Made by a program: the position numbers and the translations under genes
Assembly (NCBI GenBank): GCA_014706295.1
Contig: JACSVZ010000004.1
Coordinates: forward strand, 13,898,484 to 13,962,483
DNA: 64,000 nt
From: Lycocorax pyrrhopterus obiensis
Taxonomy: Eukaryota > Chordata > Aves > Passeriformes > Paradisaeidae
Direction: 5' to 3'
Notes under the pieces: generated by a model
Told to the model about the DNA's origin: nothing
The model's input: the letters and a program-made list of their open reading frames with translations, nothing else
The model's database searches: none
Shown here: one piece after another, positions 23,880 through 38,500 of the stretch
Layout of the letters: each line of letters opens with the position of its first letter
How positions within the stretch are numbered: position 1 is the first letter of the stretch

Positions 23880-24100
23880 GTTAAGGAGAGGAATTCCACG
23901 CACACGCCCTTTGTTTGCGCAATGGCCCAGGCAAGGAGGGCGATCTAATCCAAGGCCTATAAATATCTCCCACGTTCACGTCTCTGCAGACATTAATGGA
24001 GGCCTCGCTGACGGCTGTTTACAGGACACGTAAGCAGCTGGAGAGGAGCCCATTTCTAACCTAGCAACTCGTGCAGTGTTTGACAGCGAAGGGCTCAGTG
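23880..24100. promoter_or_regulatory. Candidate enhancer-like block (C/EBP and MEF2-type motifs)
   Basis: Contains a perfect palindromic C/EBP-type site TTGCGCAA at 23915-23922 and a MEF2-type CTATAAATA at 23957-23965, followed by CACGT-containing sequence and locally higher CpG than the flanks. No coding potential. Motif matches alone are weak evidence. Confidence 0.3.
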
Positions 24101-27100
24101 GAACGGGCACGCCGTGGACAGCGCGTGCTGTACTCGGCAGGGATTTCTCTCCCTTCAGGCACCGAGGAATTTTGTTTCAAAGGCCTGCTTTAAATACTGG
24201 ATTTGTTACTCTATCAGCAGTGCCCAAAGGAGCTGGAAAGTCAATCTCACTGTGATAGACTTGCCTGCACTAGCCTTGAACTTCTTAGCATGTTGAGATT
24301 CCAAACTAAGCCTTGTTTTTCCCCCACCTTTGGACAGACTGGGAAGAGGAGGGAAAGGCTCATAAGCACAAGGAAGGAAAGGGAAAGACCAGAAAATAAT
24401 AGATGCTATGCTATATTATGAAAACTCCACAAAAATAACTTGAACGTTACTAGTCAAGCTGCCCCTCTGGAATAATTCAGTGCTGTTCTCCATGGGTGCT
24501 CCTACCCATCTGTCAGGTTTTGAAGGACTTGAGGATTTCTGCATCTAGGAGGGGCTTAAATAGTCCATCATGTCCCCTGATTTACCAAAGCCTGAATGTG
24601 GAGCCACAGCTTCTCTCTATAATAAAAGAAACGTGAGATAAACAATAGCAGAGGTGGAAACTATCGATGTAAGAGGTGTAGCGTGATCTGAGGTGAATTG
24701 TAGAGGAGCTTGTCCATGGTTCTAGCTGGGCTTGTAGGAACACTGTCCCTCTCTGTAAGGTCAAACAACCGGTAACTTTTGCTCACTAACCAAAGGCTGC
24801 TGTCATATGGACAAAGCATTAAGGCATAATAAGGAGAACCACTTAAAAGAACAGTTTCCAGACTTAAATCTGAATTTCATTGTTGTATGAAGTTTGTGTT
24901 GGAACTTAAGGTGATGGAAAAACTGATTCTGACCTTTTCTGTTTGATTAAAAATCCCTCTGAACTTCAGCGTGCTGGCTAAATTCCAGCTCCCAGAAGTA
25001 ATTGCCTTTTGCTAAGCTACACACCTCCTGTGAAACCTTACTCAGGGACCTTAGTGTAATTATTACCCTTCCCTTCAAATAAATGGTTGTATAGCACTGT
25101 TGATCTAATCTGCCTGTCATGTTCCACAGTGGAGAGAATTTAATTTTCAAGAAACTCATATATTAGCCCATATAGCATGTAGGTACAGCTGTTTCTGCTC
25201 TAGATCCTTCCCAGAGAGAAGACCAAATGCAGTTCCTACTTAGAGGGGTGAAATAAAAAAAAAAAAACAACCTTTTTGTTCTTCTGACCTTGTGAAAGCT
25301 CTTCTGTGTGAGGATGGGTAGAGAAGGACATGAGAGGATCAGAGAAGTGAGTGGCACTGGTATGTTCACATGATAAAATCCCCCACCCACAGACAGAGCA
25401 AATGAATTGGTTCCTCTGTATAACCTCCTGGGGAAATCTTGTTCAGTAATTGAGAACTGCTCTTGGAAAAAGGAAGCACTGTTGGACACAGATAACTGCC
25501 TTTGGAACGTGGCTCTGTGAACTGGCAGGAACATGTCCTGGCTGGAGGCCTGCGTGCAGTGCCTGGAATCCTGGTGGGCTTGGGAAATCACATCCTTCCA
25601 CAGATGTGGGAAACAATACAGGTGGCTGGGATTGCCCAGGGAGTCATAACTTGGAAGGGGAAAGGAAAAAAAAAGGGGGTGTGTGCATGTGCAGCTGCTA
25701 TCTGGGAAGGGGATGGAGAAATACATACACCTTCTCATGGTCCAAGTGGAGAGACAGGATTTCATGTGTTTTTGTAGAGATAGCCTCAGGGAGTTTCAGG
25801 TTTGATGTGGGGTTTTGGTGCTTTAGTGTTTTGTTTGTTTGTTTTTAAATTCCCTGAAGAGCCTAGCAAAAGTGAAACGTGCTGGATAAAGTTATCTAAC
25901 AAGGACTATTCCTAACCTGCCTCTCTGGAAACACAGCCTCCCTAGCAGCTGTCCTGTTCCCTCTGTAGCAGGGTTGCTTCGTCTCCCGCCCTGCTGGCAG
26001 ACCCCGGTGCAATCCTATTAAGTCACGGTGTGTTTGTCAGTGAAGTGCTGGTGGTGTTTTTTCCTCTCTCTCCACCACGAGTGGGGAAGCCGTGCTCCGA
26101 CAGCGCCCAGTGGTTCCTGAGTAGTGTTGAAAGCAAACCCCACGCGGCAGCGCTGTGGCGGCACCTCACGTGCTGACCTGTGTGGGCAGAGCTCTCTGTG
26201 CTGCTGTCCTGCCGGCCCTTCTGGGTCAATCCTGCTGGAACATCCCGAGAGGCTGGCACAGGGCTGAGAGGAGCACGATGTGTGGAGCAGGCAGGAGCTG
26301 TGGAATGTGCTGGCATACCCCAGCCATGGTGTGGGGGTAACTGCTACCAGCAACACAGGAAATCTGTTTCCTGTGTAACAGTGGGACCTTCTTTGAGATT
26401 AGTCTGAAGAACAACTGCAGGCAGGCACTGATAACTAACCTACTACCTGTGTTTTAACAACAGGCCAGGGGTTTGGTTTGTGAGTGCACGAACAATCAGG
26501 CACACATGTGCCCTGAAAGCTGTTTGATTGCTGTTACAATGAATTTTTGGCTACCTGAGCACCTTGCTGGAGTGTACAGGGAAGAAAAGATGAATAGACC
26601 TCACCTCCCATCCCCTTCGAGACAACCAGTAATGTTCTGCCTTTTCAGGAGTTAAATTTCAGCATATGATTGGCACAAGCAATGTGCTGTATGTGTGTCT
26701 ATCAGACAGTTGTGCCCACACAGAGGTAGGGTTGATTCACGGTGCTCTGTTCAGCCTCAGCTGGAGTCCAATGGATGCAAATTCCTCAGGAAGACCTGGA
26801 CAGCCTTAGCAGATGTGTACTATGATGACAGTTAAACTGGGGGTTACTGGGCAGCTGAACTGGAATGACACAGTTTGCTGACTTTTCCCTCAATTTGCAT
26901 TTATTGCTTTCGCTCTCCGCCCTATGATTTCCTCTCACCCCCCTCTCATCCTGTACAGATGCTGAATGGAAACTGCCAACTACTACAGCTCACACCCTTT
27001 CTCCGAGTGCTTCCCCAGGACTATCCCAACTGCTCTCCCTGTCTTACCCGGTGCCTCTCACTGTCCCACTCAGAGGATAACTATCCCTGTCATGAACATG

Positions 27101-28437
27101 TACAGAAAAGAAAGGGCAATGAAGACAGAAGTAGAATTAGTAAGATTTAAGACGGAGGGTTTTTGCATCCTTTCTAGATCTTGATAAATTTGCAGCATTC
27201 TCATTGTGACTGGCAGGAAGACACTCCTTCAATATATTCCTTTTTCTACTGAAATTTGGTTGTTACTTCTCCCCTACACTGAACAAGGTGAATCATGGGT
27301 ACAATTCCTCTTGCTTTGGCAAGTATGGAGGTTGTGATTAGACTTCCAAAAGAGAAAGATGTTGCAGATGTCAACCAGTCATTCAGCAGTGCACACCCAA
27401 GTCCAGCTGGGCTGATCTGTACATGCACATTTGGGAATGTGCATAAGGATAATCTCCTCCCTCTGTTGCACTTAGAAATAAGCTTTTTTTTCCTTTTCAG
27501 CTGCATTTCATTTTGCTGTGTAAAGAAGTAGACAGATCTGGCCTTTCTTTTTTAATAATGTCTTAGGACCAGGGTACAAAAAAGGTTAATGCATTAATTT
27601 TTAAGACAAGTGATAAATGTACTGCAATAAGCACATCCTACATACACAGAATATATTTCTCTATATACTATGAACACAAGAGATATAAAATAAGTTATAC
27701 TTATCTTGGTTTTTCATCACAGTAGGAGCTCAGCTTATATAAAGTGACAACAGGATTGGAACAACACACTGCTCCAAAGCAACAACAAAAACCAGAAGAG
27801 TGTGCGCACACGTGTGTGTTTAGGCAATGAAATAGGAAATTGAGGGATTTCTGCTAAAACTGGGTCTTGAAACAAAAATGTCATAGAGCACAAAAGAAGT
27901 GGGGAAGGTCTCTTGGCTCAGGGTAGAAGTTCTGGAGGGGATCAAGTGTTACTGTGTGGTGAGGAGAGTGTGTGAAGGCTGACATCTTGGCTAGGTTTGT
28001 GGAGGCGCAGAGCAGAGCAAGCTCTGCCCAGTGCCCCTGTGTGTTCTGCCCTTGTGATGGATCCACCTGACAGTGTGGGGTTTGTATCTGTACAGTGAGA
28101 ATGGGGCCTCGCAGCTTTCACTGTGCACGATGAGAGCAAACACGTCACTTCACAGGGATCACAGACACCATCACTGTTCAAAGAGCAAACACTACCCACT
28201 GGTTGTGAAATGCTGGGTGAGCCTGGAAGCGGTGTTCCTCCCTTCCAACCCACCTGATGTCCACCTCTAGGGCCCCCTCCCTCTGCTTCCCTTGGAGGTT
28301 GGTCCTCTTGGCCATGCCTGCAGAACAAATCTCCCCTGGGGACTGAATGGGAGGTAGCGATGATTGGGAACTCTGAGTGCCTGTCCCACAGGGAACAATG
28401 AGGAACTCCAGCTGCCCAGTTCAGAGCTCTTTCAGAT

Positions 28438-29055
28438 TTTATTAATGTATTTTTCTTTCAGGACAGGGGAATGTTTGTAAAATTTGCATCTAATGGTGAA
28501 TCAAGGTTCCTAAAGTTCTTAACTCTGGGGTTTAGTATCTAGTATTTTAGTGTGGGCTTATGTAAATTAGGAAATGCTCTTTATTTTGGCCAATAGCTTG
28601 AAGACCTTGTGGTTTCTCTTTGCTATCAAGATCTCCTTCAGTCTCCTGAAGTTTGCAAGACCCATTAAAAGGCAGAAGGTGCAGCCAAAGCTCAGGAGTG
28701 ATACTGGCAGTTAGCAGATTTCTATTAGTGCCTATTCCACTCTCCAAAAATGCAGCCCACTTCAGGTTTTCTTCTACTCCTGCTTAACAGAGTCTCCTAG
28801 TTTGCAACATCCTTTTTTTACCTTCATGTTTACAGACTACACATTAGAAAGCAGGGACAGTACACTGGAAGAGTTAATTGCATATTATCATGAAGGATTG
28901 GACTTTTTTGTTCTGCTTTAGATTTTGTTCTTCATACAGCAAAGTAGGTATAAATCCAAACGTGATCTCACATCTAAAGGTATAATTTAAGTAAACATGT
29001 TTTTCTAGATCTTTTATTTTCCCCTTCCCTTTCCCTCTCCCCTGTAACCTTCCTT
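28438..29055 (-). other. EHD3: EHD3 3'UTR (proximal part) with candidate polyadenylation signals
   Basis: Downstream of the EHD3 stop codon, minus-strand AATAAA hexamers (TTTATT on the plus strand) lie at 29013-29018, 28580-28585 and 28438-28443. The first is only about 40 nt past the stop; which is used cannot be told from sequence, and a longer 3'UTR is possible. Confidence 0.4.
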
Positions 29056-29583
29056 TCACTCTGTTATTTTCCTTTTGGATGGAGGGAGGAGATGGGAAGG
29101 GAGCTCATTTGGCAGCTCATGACCCTCCAACTTGACTTTAATGAGATGATTCGCCAAGGCAAACTCCTCATCATCCAGCATGCCATCTTTGTCGATGTCA
29201 GCCAGTTTCCATATCTTGCCCAGCACGGTGTTGGGCAGCTTAGACCTTACCATCTCCTTCTTGGCATTGGCACCAGTTATTTTACCATCGACAGGCGAGA
29301 GTGTGTAGAAGATCTCGTCGTACATGGGCTTGTCCCTGGCCACCACCCACTCGGCGTCATCGATCCCTTCTCCGGCGCCTTCTCCGTAGCCGTGGCCGAA
29401 GGGACCGTGCAAGGTGCCCTCGAAGGCTCCTCCCTTCACCATCTGGGTTGGCCGCTGGGACTCTTCCTGGCGGACGAGCACCATGAGCTGGGCGATGTCG
29501 TTGGCCAGCATGTCTTCCACGGTCTCCAGCAGCTTGCTCTTCAGAGGCTGGAACTTGCTAAAATCCTGGGCTTGCAGCTGATC
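29056..29583 (-). CDS. EHD3: EHD3 coding exon 6 (linker and EH domain, stop)
   Basis: Acceptor CATTTTAAG|GAT. Encodes residues 361-535: end of the helical domain, the Gly-rich linker, and the EH domain with calcium-loop residues 489-500 and Trp485, which binds Asn-Pro-Phe peptides in partners such as Rabenosyn-5 and MICAL-L1 (family knowledge). Ends '...PPSKRKITE' and TAA. Confidence 0.96.
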   Translation of the reverse strand, partial: DQLQAQDFSKFQPLKSKLLETVEDMLANDIAQLMVLVRQEESQRPTQMVKGGAFEGTLHGPFGHGYGEGAGEGIDDAEWVVARDKPMYDEIFYTLSPVDGKITGANAKKEMVRSKLPNTVLGKIWKLADIDKDGMLDDEEFALANHLIKVKLEGHELPNELPSHLLPPSKRKITE

Positions 29584-32500
29584 CTTAAAATGGGACAACA
29601 CAGCAAGAGGTGAGCGACATGGCTGTGCATGGCGGAGTAATGGTTTACAGTGGGATGCCTGCCTGCTGCTTGGCTCACAAAACCCTGCTACTGCAGAGGA
29701 GTGGAGAGCTTGGCATTCCTTCCTCTGACAGCCCTGCTTTCAGCATGGGATGGGGTCTCCCTGGCTGGCCTTACTCTTACCTAAATCCTCTCTTAAGTCC
29801 TACAGAAAATGACCAAATAGTTCAAGGCAAACTGGTTGCGTGGCTCTTGCTACATCCTCCAGCCAGTGCTCTACATTCCCTCCCCCTTCTGCACTCTGGG
29901 CAGGAGATGCCACCTGGCAAAAGATCATTGTACTCATCACCATGCAGTGCATCTTTCAGCTGTCATTAAGGCAGTAGCACGTCTCTAAGAGGTGGTGAGC
30001 GTGTCTTTACAGCATGGCTCAGATTCTTTAATTTCCCAGCTAAGCAAAAGTGCTTTGAGTAGGGCCTGCAGAGAACTCTCTTCTAGCTGCAAAATGACCT
30101 ACAGCTTTATCTTTCACCCTCTACTCATTAAATCCACACTATTCACTCTTATTGGACTGATACAGTTTTTTAAACACACATTTTTAACAAGCAGTGAACG
30201 AGATCTCCTATTGGATACACTCCATAGACCTCATTCCCAACAACTTAGGGAAAATATATTTTCAAAAAGAAAAAAAATAGGCAAATACTGTTTTCCATAG
30301 GTAACTAGTAGCAACCTCAACAGCTAGAACTCAGAACAGGTTTCTGCTTGGACTGAAGCCATGCAGCAATGCAGCAGTGTCCAGCATTGCTTGAATATAC
30401 AATACAAGGCTCTGATCCAAGGTCCTTTGAAGTTTGTGACTTGCATGAACACTGGGTCAGGTCTCAGGTCTGCAGAACAGAAAACCTGCTTCTCTGTTTA
30501 AAATAGAAAAGGGGCTTTAAGTTTTCACACCTTCCTTTCTCTCTTTCTAGAAACAAAGAGTGAAGTAGAAGACAAATACAGCTCTTGAGGAATGTGGCAT
30601 GTGTAGCCTTTTCAGGACATGGCTTTCCTTTTAATATAAACTAACAGTATGCTTAGGCCTGAAAAATCTGCAAATGCAACCTGGAATTAAAAATAAAGAA
30701 AAACAGAAGAAATAATTTGCTGTAGAGTGCTATTCAGGCAAAGATATGAGAAATGAAATGTGAAGCTGTAATGCTTCACATGAGCTCTGTGTGTAAGAAG
30801 TGCTCATGCCCAAATATAGCCTGCATATATTTTAAGGCACATTTCAACATTACAGCAGGCTTTTCCCACAGGTGGCAATAATCAATGTCTGCATGGCACT
30901 GTTGTACTCCCTGCAGTAACTCTAATGTTCTTCCCTTGGGTGTTTGCCAAGATGCCACTGCTTACCTGCATCTTTCTCAGATTAGGGAAGTCTCCTGGTG
31001 AGATCTGATGCTCCCGTTCAATCCGGGCATAAATATCTCCCAAGTTGTTAACAAGCTCTTTCTTTTTATTGTCTTTCCCAAACATTGAGGGCATTTCCTT
31101 CTTTAGGGAACTGATGATGTAGGCATGGACCTGAAGGGAATTAAATTATATGGAACGAAGGCAAATGTTAAACAGCACATCAGAAAATTCTTCTCAGCAG
31201 AGTATCTGTGCCTAGGACTCGACTCCATCTTGTCCCACCCTGAAGAGCAAGCTCAGCTTGCCCGGACCTATGGACTGTTATTCCAGTGCTAAATGCTGCT
31301 CGGCTGTGTGCTCTGGCTGTGCTGAGACAAGGTGAAAACAAGGTGTACTCCTGAGCATACAGACAGTGACATTCATATGCACTTTCTGGACAGAGTGGTG
31401 GGGTTTTTTTTTCTTCCACTGGGCATGGCCTTCAAGGGAACAGTCCCTTTCCAGTCCAAACATACAGGTTTAATGTTTCAGTATGAATACCGGTCCTTAA
31501 CTTATGCAACATTCTGGCTTTTTTTTTTTTAATGGTGAACCAAGCATTTTTTCTTGAAATGAAGACCTTGCACTGAAAGCTTTTGAGGGATCTTTTGATA
31601 TCTTTTCTCAATTGATGTGAGGTTCTTTCCTGTATTTTTCAGGGGCTTCTTTCAGTTAATTTCAAATACTCAGGGATACTGCAGGCTTGTTTATCATTTG
31701 TGTGAGTCTCCACCTCCTCTGCATCCATCTAAACCAGGTATCTCTCTTGGCTAAGAAGGTGTAAAGCAAAAGACCTAGAGCTTATCAATTCCCTTAGTGT
31801 ATGATTCTGATATATTGAATTGGTCCTAACTCTCAAGTTGCTACCACAGAGCAACTGCTTTCCAGATCCCTTCAAGTGCTATCTCCTTTGACCTATAGTT
31901 ATCTTCCTCACTCTGGCCTGCCATGATTGACATGCCAAGCAAAGGAGGTGTTTTCTTCCCATATTGGCATAGAGCTCATATGCTGGGCCTGAGTCAAATG
32001 GGATGGAAAAAGAGTAGGATCCACCAGCTCTGCAAGCTGAACTGGCCAAACTCATTTCTCCATAGGCTGCATGCTGCAGACAGCCCAAACCAAATGCTTG
32101 GGGGTTCTATGCCAACACCCACCTTGGCCAGCCGTGCTCGCTTGATGAGATCATTCAGCTTCCTCAGGGCTGCATTGCGGGGCAGGCTCTGGATATCCCT
32201 GAACAGGTCCTGCTCCTCTGCCTCAAACAACTTGCGGTTGTCGGGGATGAGCAAAGGATGGGACCAGAAGGAGCCGATGTAGACTCTGATGACCTCGGGA
32301 GTGTTGACGATCTTTCCCAGGGACCACATGAGGGCACCGTACACTCGCATCAGCTGCTGAGTCTCTATCTGGTCAGCCTTGTTCAGAACAACTCTCATCT
32401 TGTCCTCGTGGTTCTTCAGGGCCTTGATGACCTCAGAGAATTCATCAGAGATGTCCAGCTTGTGAGCATCAAAGAGGAGAATGATGCGGTCAACCCGCTC

Positions 32501-35500
32501 TGCGAACCACTCCAGTACAGCAGCGAAGTCATAACCTGCAAGGGGGGGAGGAAGAGCAGAGATGCAGCAAACATGGGAGTAAAGAGCCTACTTGCTGTAC
32601 TCAAATTGTATCTGTATCTAACTGAGGCTAAGCTTGCAAGGAAGCAGCTTTCCCAGTGGACTAGATAGCTTGATAAGGAGATGAGGCACTGTCATGGAAA
32701 TGTCACGAGGCACACAGTTAAGGACAGCTCTTGTCCTCTCCTCTTAAAGAGATCACCCAAAGAAGTCTTGAGCTTGTGCTCCAGATCTTCATTCAAATGC
32801 ACATCAAGGTGCAACTGCTGTATTCAAACACCTACTGCAGAAGTCTTGTATGTGGCAACAAGAAAGGTCTGGTTTGTGAATGACTGGCCATCAGCATAGC
32901 CTACAAAGGCTGTAGAAAGCTGGGTAATTGCAGAACTTGCACCCAGACTGGTTTGAGATGCATATCTCCACTGCTTAATAAATCTCAGGTCTTGTCTAGT
33001 TGTGCAAGACTAACTTTGTCCCATCCAGTTCAAATCCCAGGATGCAAATAACCTTCCTTACCAGAGTAATCATCCTGTCATACCTGCTGCATGTGCACAA
33101 AGCCAAATGATTTGTGTTCACTTAGCCAAGAGCTTGATGCTTAGCTGACAGCATTGCTGTGAATACCAGAGGCAGACACAGGCCAGGAGCAGTGGGTTCA
33201 AATTTCATGTGCCTCAGGACTAAGGATAATGGATTCAGTGTCAGACTGCGTCCACCTCTAAGCAGTACAGGGCATGATAAATAGTGTGTGTGGAGGAGAC
33301 CCTAAAACAATAGTAATGACAGCAACAAAATTATCTTTTTGCCTAGCTCTGTGGCGTTTTTTTAATCTTCTTTAAAGTCTTGGTGAGAGACTGGTTGGTT
33401 CTCTCCCCCTGCTCTGTCAGGCTCTCCTATGCTGTGCAACATTTGGGGTTATCTGAGTCACCAGAGTGCTGCACTTTAAGGGAAATCAGGACAGACCAAA
33501 TGCTATTTGCATTCAAATCCTTTAATATACTATTTTAATCTTGGCTTTCATGAATAAATGCATGATAATTAGTTCGGTGCTTTTTCCTCTTGCTCCCCTT
33601 TCTTCTTCTTCTTTTTTCTCCTTCTGTCCCCTCTAAAACCTAGAGGGCAACCAGTGCATCCCAATCATTAGACTGGAACTACAGAAGGGAGGATAGCTGA
33701 GCTCTGATCTTGCTTTTTGACACTGGCCTTTTCTTCCATATGACTAAGCAAACTGGAGCGAGATCCTGGCTCTCATGTCAGGAGTAAAGCCTATGTGAAC
33801 TTTCTCTTCAGCTGGATAAATTGGTATTAACTTTTGCCACTGAGAACTTTCATACAACTTCAAAGTATTATTACTGGGCAGTGTTCTGCTTTGGCCAATT
33901 ACAGTTTGCTCCTTATAGGAAAAGTGGGTGGCAGAGTGTGGGTGTGTGAGGTGTGTGCTCTTAGATGTGGACACTTCGCCCTGCTCTCTTCCATGGGATC
34001 TACAAAAATCATAAATGAAAGACAGATGTTTGTCCCACCAATATCCTTCTGCTCAATAGGACACGAGTGTCTCCTCTAACAAGAGCAAGCAGTGCTGGGG
34101 GCCCTGGCTCTTTGCTCAGCTACACTTGATGCTGAGAACTTCAGAGAATTCAGAACTAGTATTAGCTTTGACAAAGACCTGCTGAGCATTCAATATATTG
34201 TATCGACAGCTGTGTATCTTGCTCAGTCCATGCGTCTGACCTCAAACACAGTCACAAGTCAGTCTTGTAAAACTGAAATAAACTTGGTCCTGCTCGCTTT
34301 CAGATATTAACAGCCTTTTTCAACCTTAGGTGTTAACCTCAGCTCTTTAACCTTAGGTGTTCTGGCTGCAGGGAGCTCTACTCCACTGCTCTAATTGCAA
34401 ATCTGCTGCAAAGATCAGTGTGCTGACTCCTTCCTAACCTGTGCTGGGGGCAGTGGCAGCAGGACAAAGTCGATGCTGATACTTCATTTCACTTGGCCTG
34501 GGTTCAGGCTGTCAGCTGTCCCTCTGCAAGCAGATCAATGAATGTGCAAACAGGGGCCTCCTGTGCCCCCTCAAACTTTGCTAAAGAGAGTATATGCAGA
34601 CTTTATGTTCGCTTCTGCCAGGGCTGGAAGTCAGCTGGCATGGCAGGACAGTTTATTCTTCATACGCAGAGCTACACAGCTTGCTTTTTCATCATGGAAG
34701 CAGTGAGTCAGGGTGACTTTATTTGGAGATGTTTGTGCATTTAATCTTGTCAAATCTCATGGACTGGGATGGTTTCTTGTCAAGCTGACACATGTTTGAA
34801 TTGTACCATAACTACTTTGTCCAGTGTTTTTCTTGGGAGAATCAAGGGGAAAACAGTAATGCTCTCTAGGCTACCTTGTAATGCTATAGTGATGTCCTGT
34901 CACAGAGCATGTGGATGGTTTCCCTCTGACAGTAGAGGAACAGTCACTGTTATGCTCTCTGTTGTGTTAATAGGGGCTGGGATGAGTTGGGGAAAGTGTC
35001 TGCACCTGACACTCAGCCCATCTTTTAGTGATTCAGTAAAAGTGGGAAGTGATTATTTAAAAGAAGGGAGACAAAGAAAAAAAGTGTAATTGTGGTTTTG
35101 GTATTAACTGAGGACTTGGGAGACTGACCTTCACCCTTTGATCTGCCTGGGTAGCAAGGTTTGTTCAAAAATATCTTTAGGTGCTTAGCTCTCATGAAAT
35201 TTATCCTATATCAAGCCTGCATCCACAGTAGCACTTAGAAGGTATTTATTTCCTGAGCCTCTCTTTCCTATTAACAAAAAAAAATGTTGCTCTACCCAGC
35301 AAGAAAAGGAAATTAATGTCTGCTCAGACCCTCTGTGTATTCCCAGCTACTACAGTAACATACAATGAGTCTTGAATGTCCCTGTGGACTTCATTAAATG
35401 TCTAGATTGATTAGCAGACTTTCTTTCCTGGCTTCTTTGCTTGTTCAGAGATATTCTCCTGACAGCTGTACTGCATATCTCCATTAAAGAGAGAACAAAG

Positions 35501-38500
35501 CCCAGGAGAGTAACACTTGCTGTTCACTGCTCTGAAACATCACCACGGCCTCATTTGCATCCCATGCTGGGACAAAAGCCCAACCCACACTCTCCCCTTG
35601 TATGTCCCACTTGCTCTGGCGCTTAGAGAACCTCTCCTGTTGGTGCCCAGCTGAGCAAGAAACATGTCTTGTGTGTGCAGTGCTACTGATCACAGCTGCA
35701 TTCCTCTGTATGGGGGTACTTGGCAGGAAAAACAGGGTGGAAGTGTATGTATTCTGTTCTTAAGTGATAGAGCACTGCAGAGGGAAAGGGGGGAAAATTA
35801 TCCCGAGTGCTGTATCGTTCCTTAACACACAGCATGATGTGGGACAGACCTCGGTTACAACTGTCTGCTTGGAGTCACTGACCTTGGTGGTGTTTTTGCA
35901 CACAGTGCCTAGAGAATTGCTACAGATGTGATTCATGGGGTTGACTTTTTAGTCTTGCTTTTAGTGTATAATAGAGTAGATTGTTACTAAAGCATTTGGA
36001 TAGCAGGATGACAGGGTAAAATGCTAAGGGCAAGCTATTAATAAAGATGTTTAAAAATAGGGTCTTAGATTAAAATATTAATGTTTAGTTTGAAGCTTTC
36101 ATTTTTGGAGGGCTCTTCAATGGCACAGAGAACTCAGGGCATTTTGCCTGGCTCCAGCCAGAGCTGAAGGTGTTTAACACCTAAAAACATGAGGCTGATT
36201 CTGTAACTAAATTTAAGCATTATCGCCTCGCTTTGGTTTCTTCCCTCCTGCCCCTTTTTCATTTCACAGATGCACTGGGCCTGCCTCTTTCTTCTGGCAG
36301 TTTATTACTGTGTGAGCTTAGACCAAGAACTGCTCTGCATCTACAGTCAAATTAGGAGTTTTCGTAGTGTCCCTTGCTCATTCCACTGCAAATGCATTAT
36401 GTCTCCCTACGCCTCCCTGTGTTGTAAGGCGTTGCTAAGGCCTCTCACAAAAGCAGGCAGTCACTATCTCTGCTTTGGCAGTGTTTCAGGGATGGGTGAA
36501 GCTGTCCATGGAACACAGCACGGTTTTATTGTGAACTTACAGGGTGGTTGGGAAGCCATCTGCTTGCCAAAGCTGCATTAATGCAAAACCATTATTACAG
36601 GGATGTTCAGACGGAATTGTAAAGGGAAGAATTTTCTGTTCAGTAATTCCTGTCTGTTGTACTTGCATCCCTGTTGAAAAATATGCTGCATATTTAAACA
36701 TTCTCTAACATCACTGATGCAGCTTCTTTCACAACCTCCAGATAAGGTGAACGTGAAGAGAAAATGAATCCAAATCCTACAGTACCAGGAGGACAAGATG
36801 AACATGATAACAATTTTATTCCATCAGATGTTTTTTCATGGGACAGGTTTCCTTTTGACAGCATGAAAAGGACTCAACAGACTTAACACAAAGCTGACAA
36901 GTCAGCAGGACTGTCAGTGGGTTCAGCCTGCAGAGAAAATGATCTTCTTGCAGACTCCCTGCCACCTAGACTCCATAAGGCAGGCTGGCCTAATGAATAC
37001 TTGTCTGTGCACAATTGGAATACCTGGCACCATGCATTTCACCAAGATCTGGCAGGATTATGCAATTACATTCTGTCAAGTCAGATCAGGCATGATACAG
37101 TCTTTATGCTGACTGTGGGAAGATGGATGATACCTGACCCGGCATAAAATCTGCCTGACTGTAAGATTTCAAAGCCAATTTAAACCAGCAAGGAGGGGGC
37201 ATGCACTGGTTCAGCATTTCTCACCATGCAGCTACACTGATAGTTGGTTTGGCTTTGTTTTGTTTGTTTGTGCTGGTTTTTTTTGACTGGTAGCAAGGAT
37301 ACTAATGATTTCCTGTCTTGTGGAACCATAGCCACAGGTCCCGGGGTAGTGCAGTTCAGGTGGCATCGAATGGGAACAGTGAGATCAAGAAGTGCTGAAA
37401 ACCCCAAAGCTGCTGCTTTGCACCAGATACCTCACAGCTTGCTGTTACTACTGCTGTAAATTGTGCTGCTGCTTTTAGCAATGCACCTCTTTCCTGCTGA
37501 GTTTTAGTCACTGGGAGCTTCTTTCTCATCTTTCTAAAGCTGGTGTTATCCAGAGGTGAAAGATTTACCAGATTGTGCCACTCTGTAAGGCAGAGTTTTA
37601 TGGCAGTGACCCTGTTTGTCAAGTGGGAGACTGGCTCTGATTGTCCAAGGACAACATCACAAGATGGGACAGCTGACACAGTGAACACTGACTACCTAGA
37701 GAGGGAACAGCTCTTGGGAGAGGAAATGAAATGAATGCTGATTCCAGGGAGCTTATGACTTAAATTTTTATAATTGAATAAGAGGGTTTTGAGGCTTAGT
37801 CTAACTGGTCACAGCAATGTCCTGCCTGAAAGCCCTTCAAAGTCCAGCGAAGAAGACTTATGTCACTGCAAACAAGCAGGCAGCCCACACTGGAGGGGGA
37901 GAATGTGCCAGGGAGGGGCAGGTGTTACCCAAATGTGACAGATGGCTGTGAGCAAAGGAGAAGGAAGGTCACACGATGGCCAGAAGAAGAAAATGAGGGG
38001 AGGGAGAGGGAAGTGACACACCCCTTCGAGGACACACAAGGTGAGTGGGAAGCTGGGTTGGGTGGCTGTTGTGAGACCCAGAGAGTAATGGTGTCCTAGA
38101 GAGAGAAGGGTGCTGGGTAGGAGTATGAGAGAGGAAGGAGCTGGGACTGGGTGGAAGAACAGTGATTTGAGCAAGTTTCTCTCAAGGTGAGGAGCTGCTG
38201 GTGCCAGCAAGGAGAGGACAGAAGAGATGGGTACTGGATACACCTCACTACTGCTCATCCTAAAGCACCTTTGTAAAAAGCTGCCATACTCCTCTCTGGA
38301 AGAGGCTGCCTTCCAAGGGAATATAATGAGATTCCTGTAATGCGTATCTGTGGGTGTGTTGGGAAGTAGACAGAAGTCCTTTGGGATGAAAAGATTTCTT
38401 TGAATGTCGCATGCCCTAATTTCTAGAGCAGGCCCCAGCTTCCAATCACTTCTGCTTGTGCCTATACTCAAAGAAATAATCTGTCCTGGAGCTGCTGATT

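Larger units (their letters stand above)
13506..28400. other. Gene-free intergenic stretch between the two genes
   Basis: About 15 kb without a recognisable exon, RNA gene or sizeable transposon. Notable local content: a TA/TG microsatellite (16545-16592), blocks at 15280-15620, 21234-21520 and 23880-24100 that look like candidate conserved non-coding elements, and a run of 11 or so G near 18702. Open frames up to 200 codons (25163-25765, minus) have no recognisable domain. Confidence 0.5.

Noticed and set aside
25163..25765. 200-codon minus-strand open frame
   Set aside because: No family resemblance and composition dominated by Ser/Pro/Leu from pyrimidine-rich DNA; probably chance.
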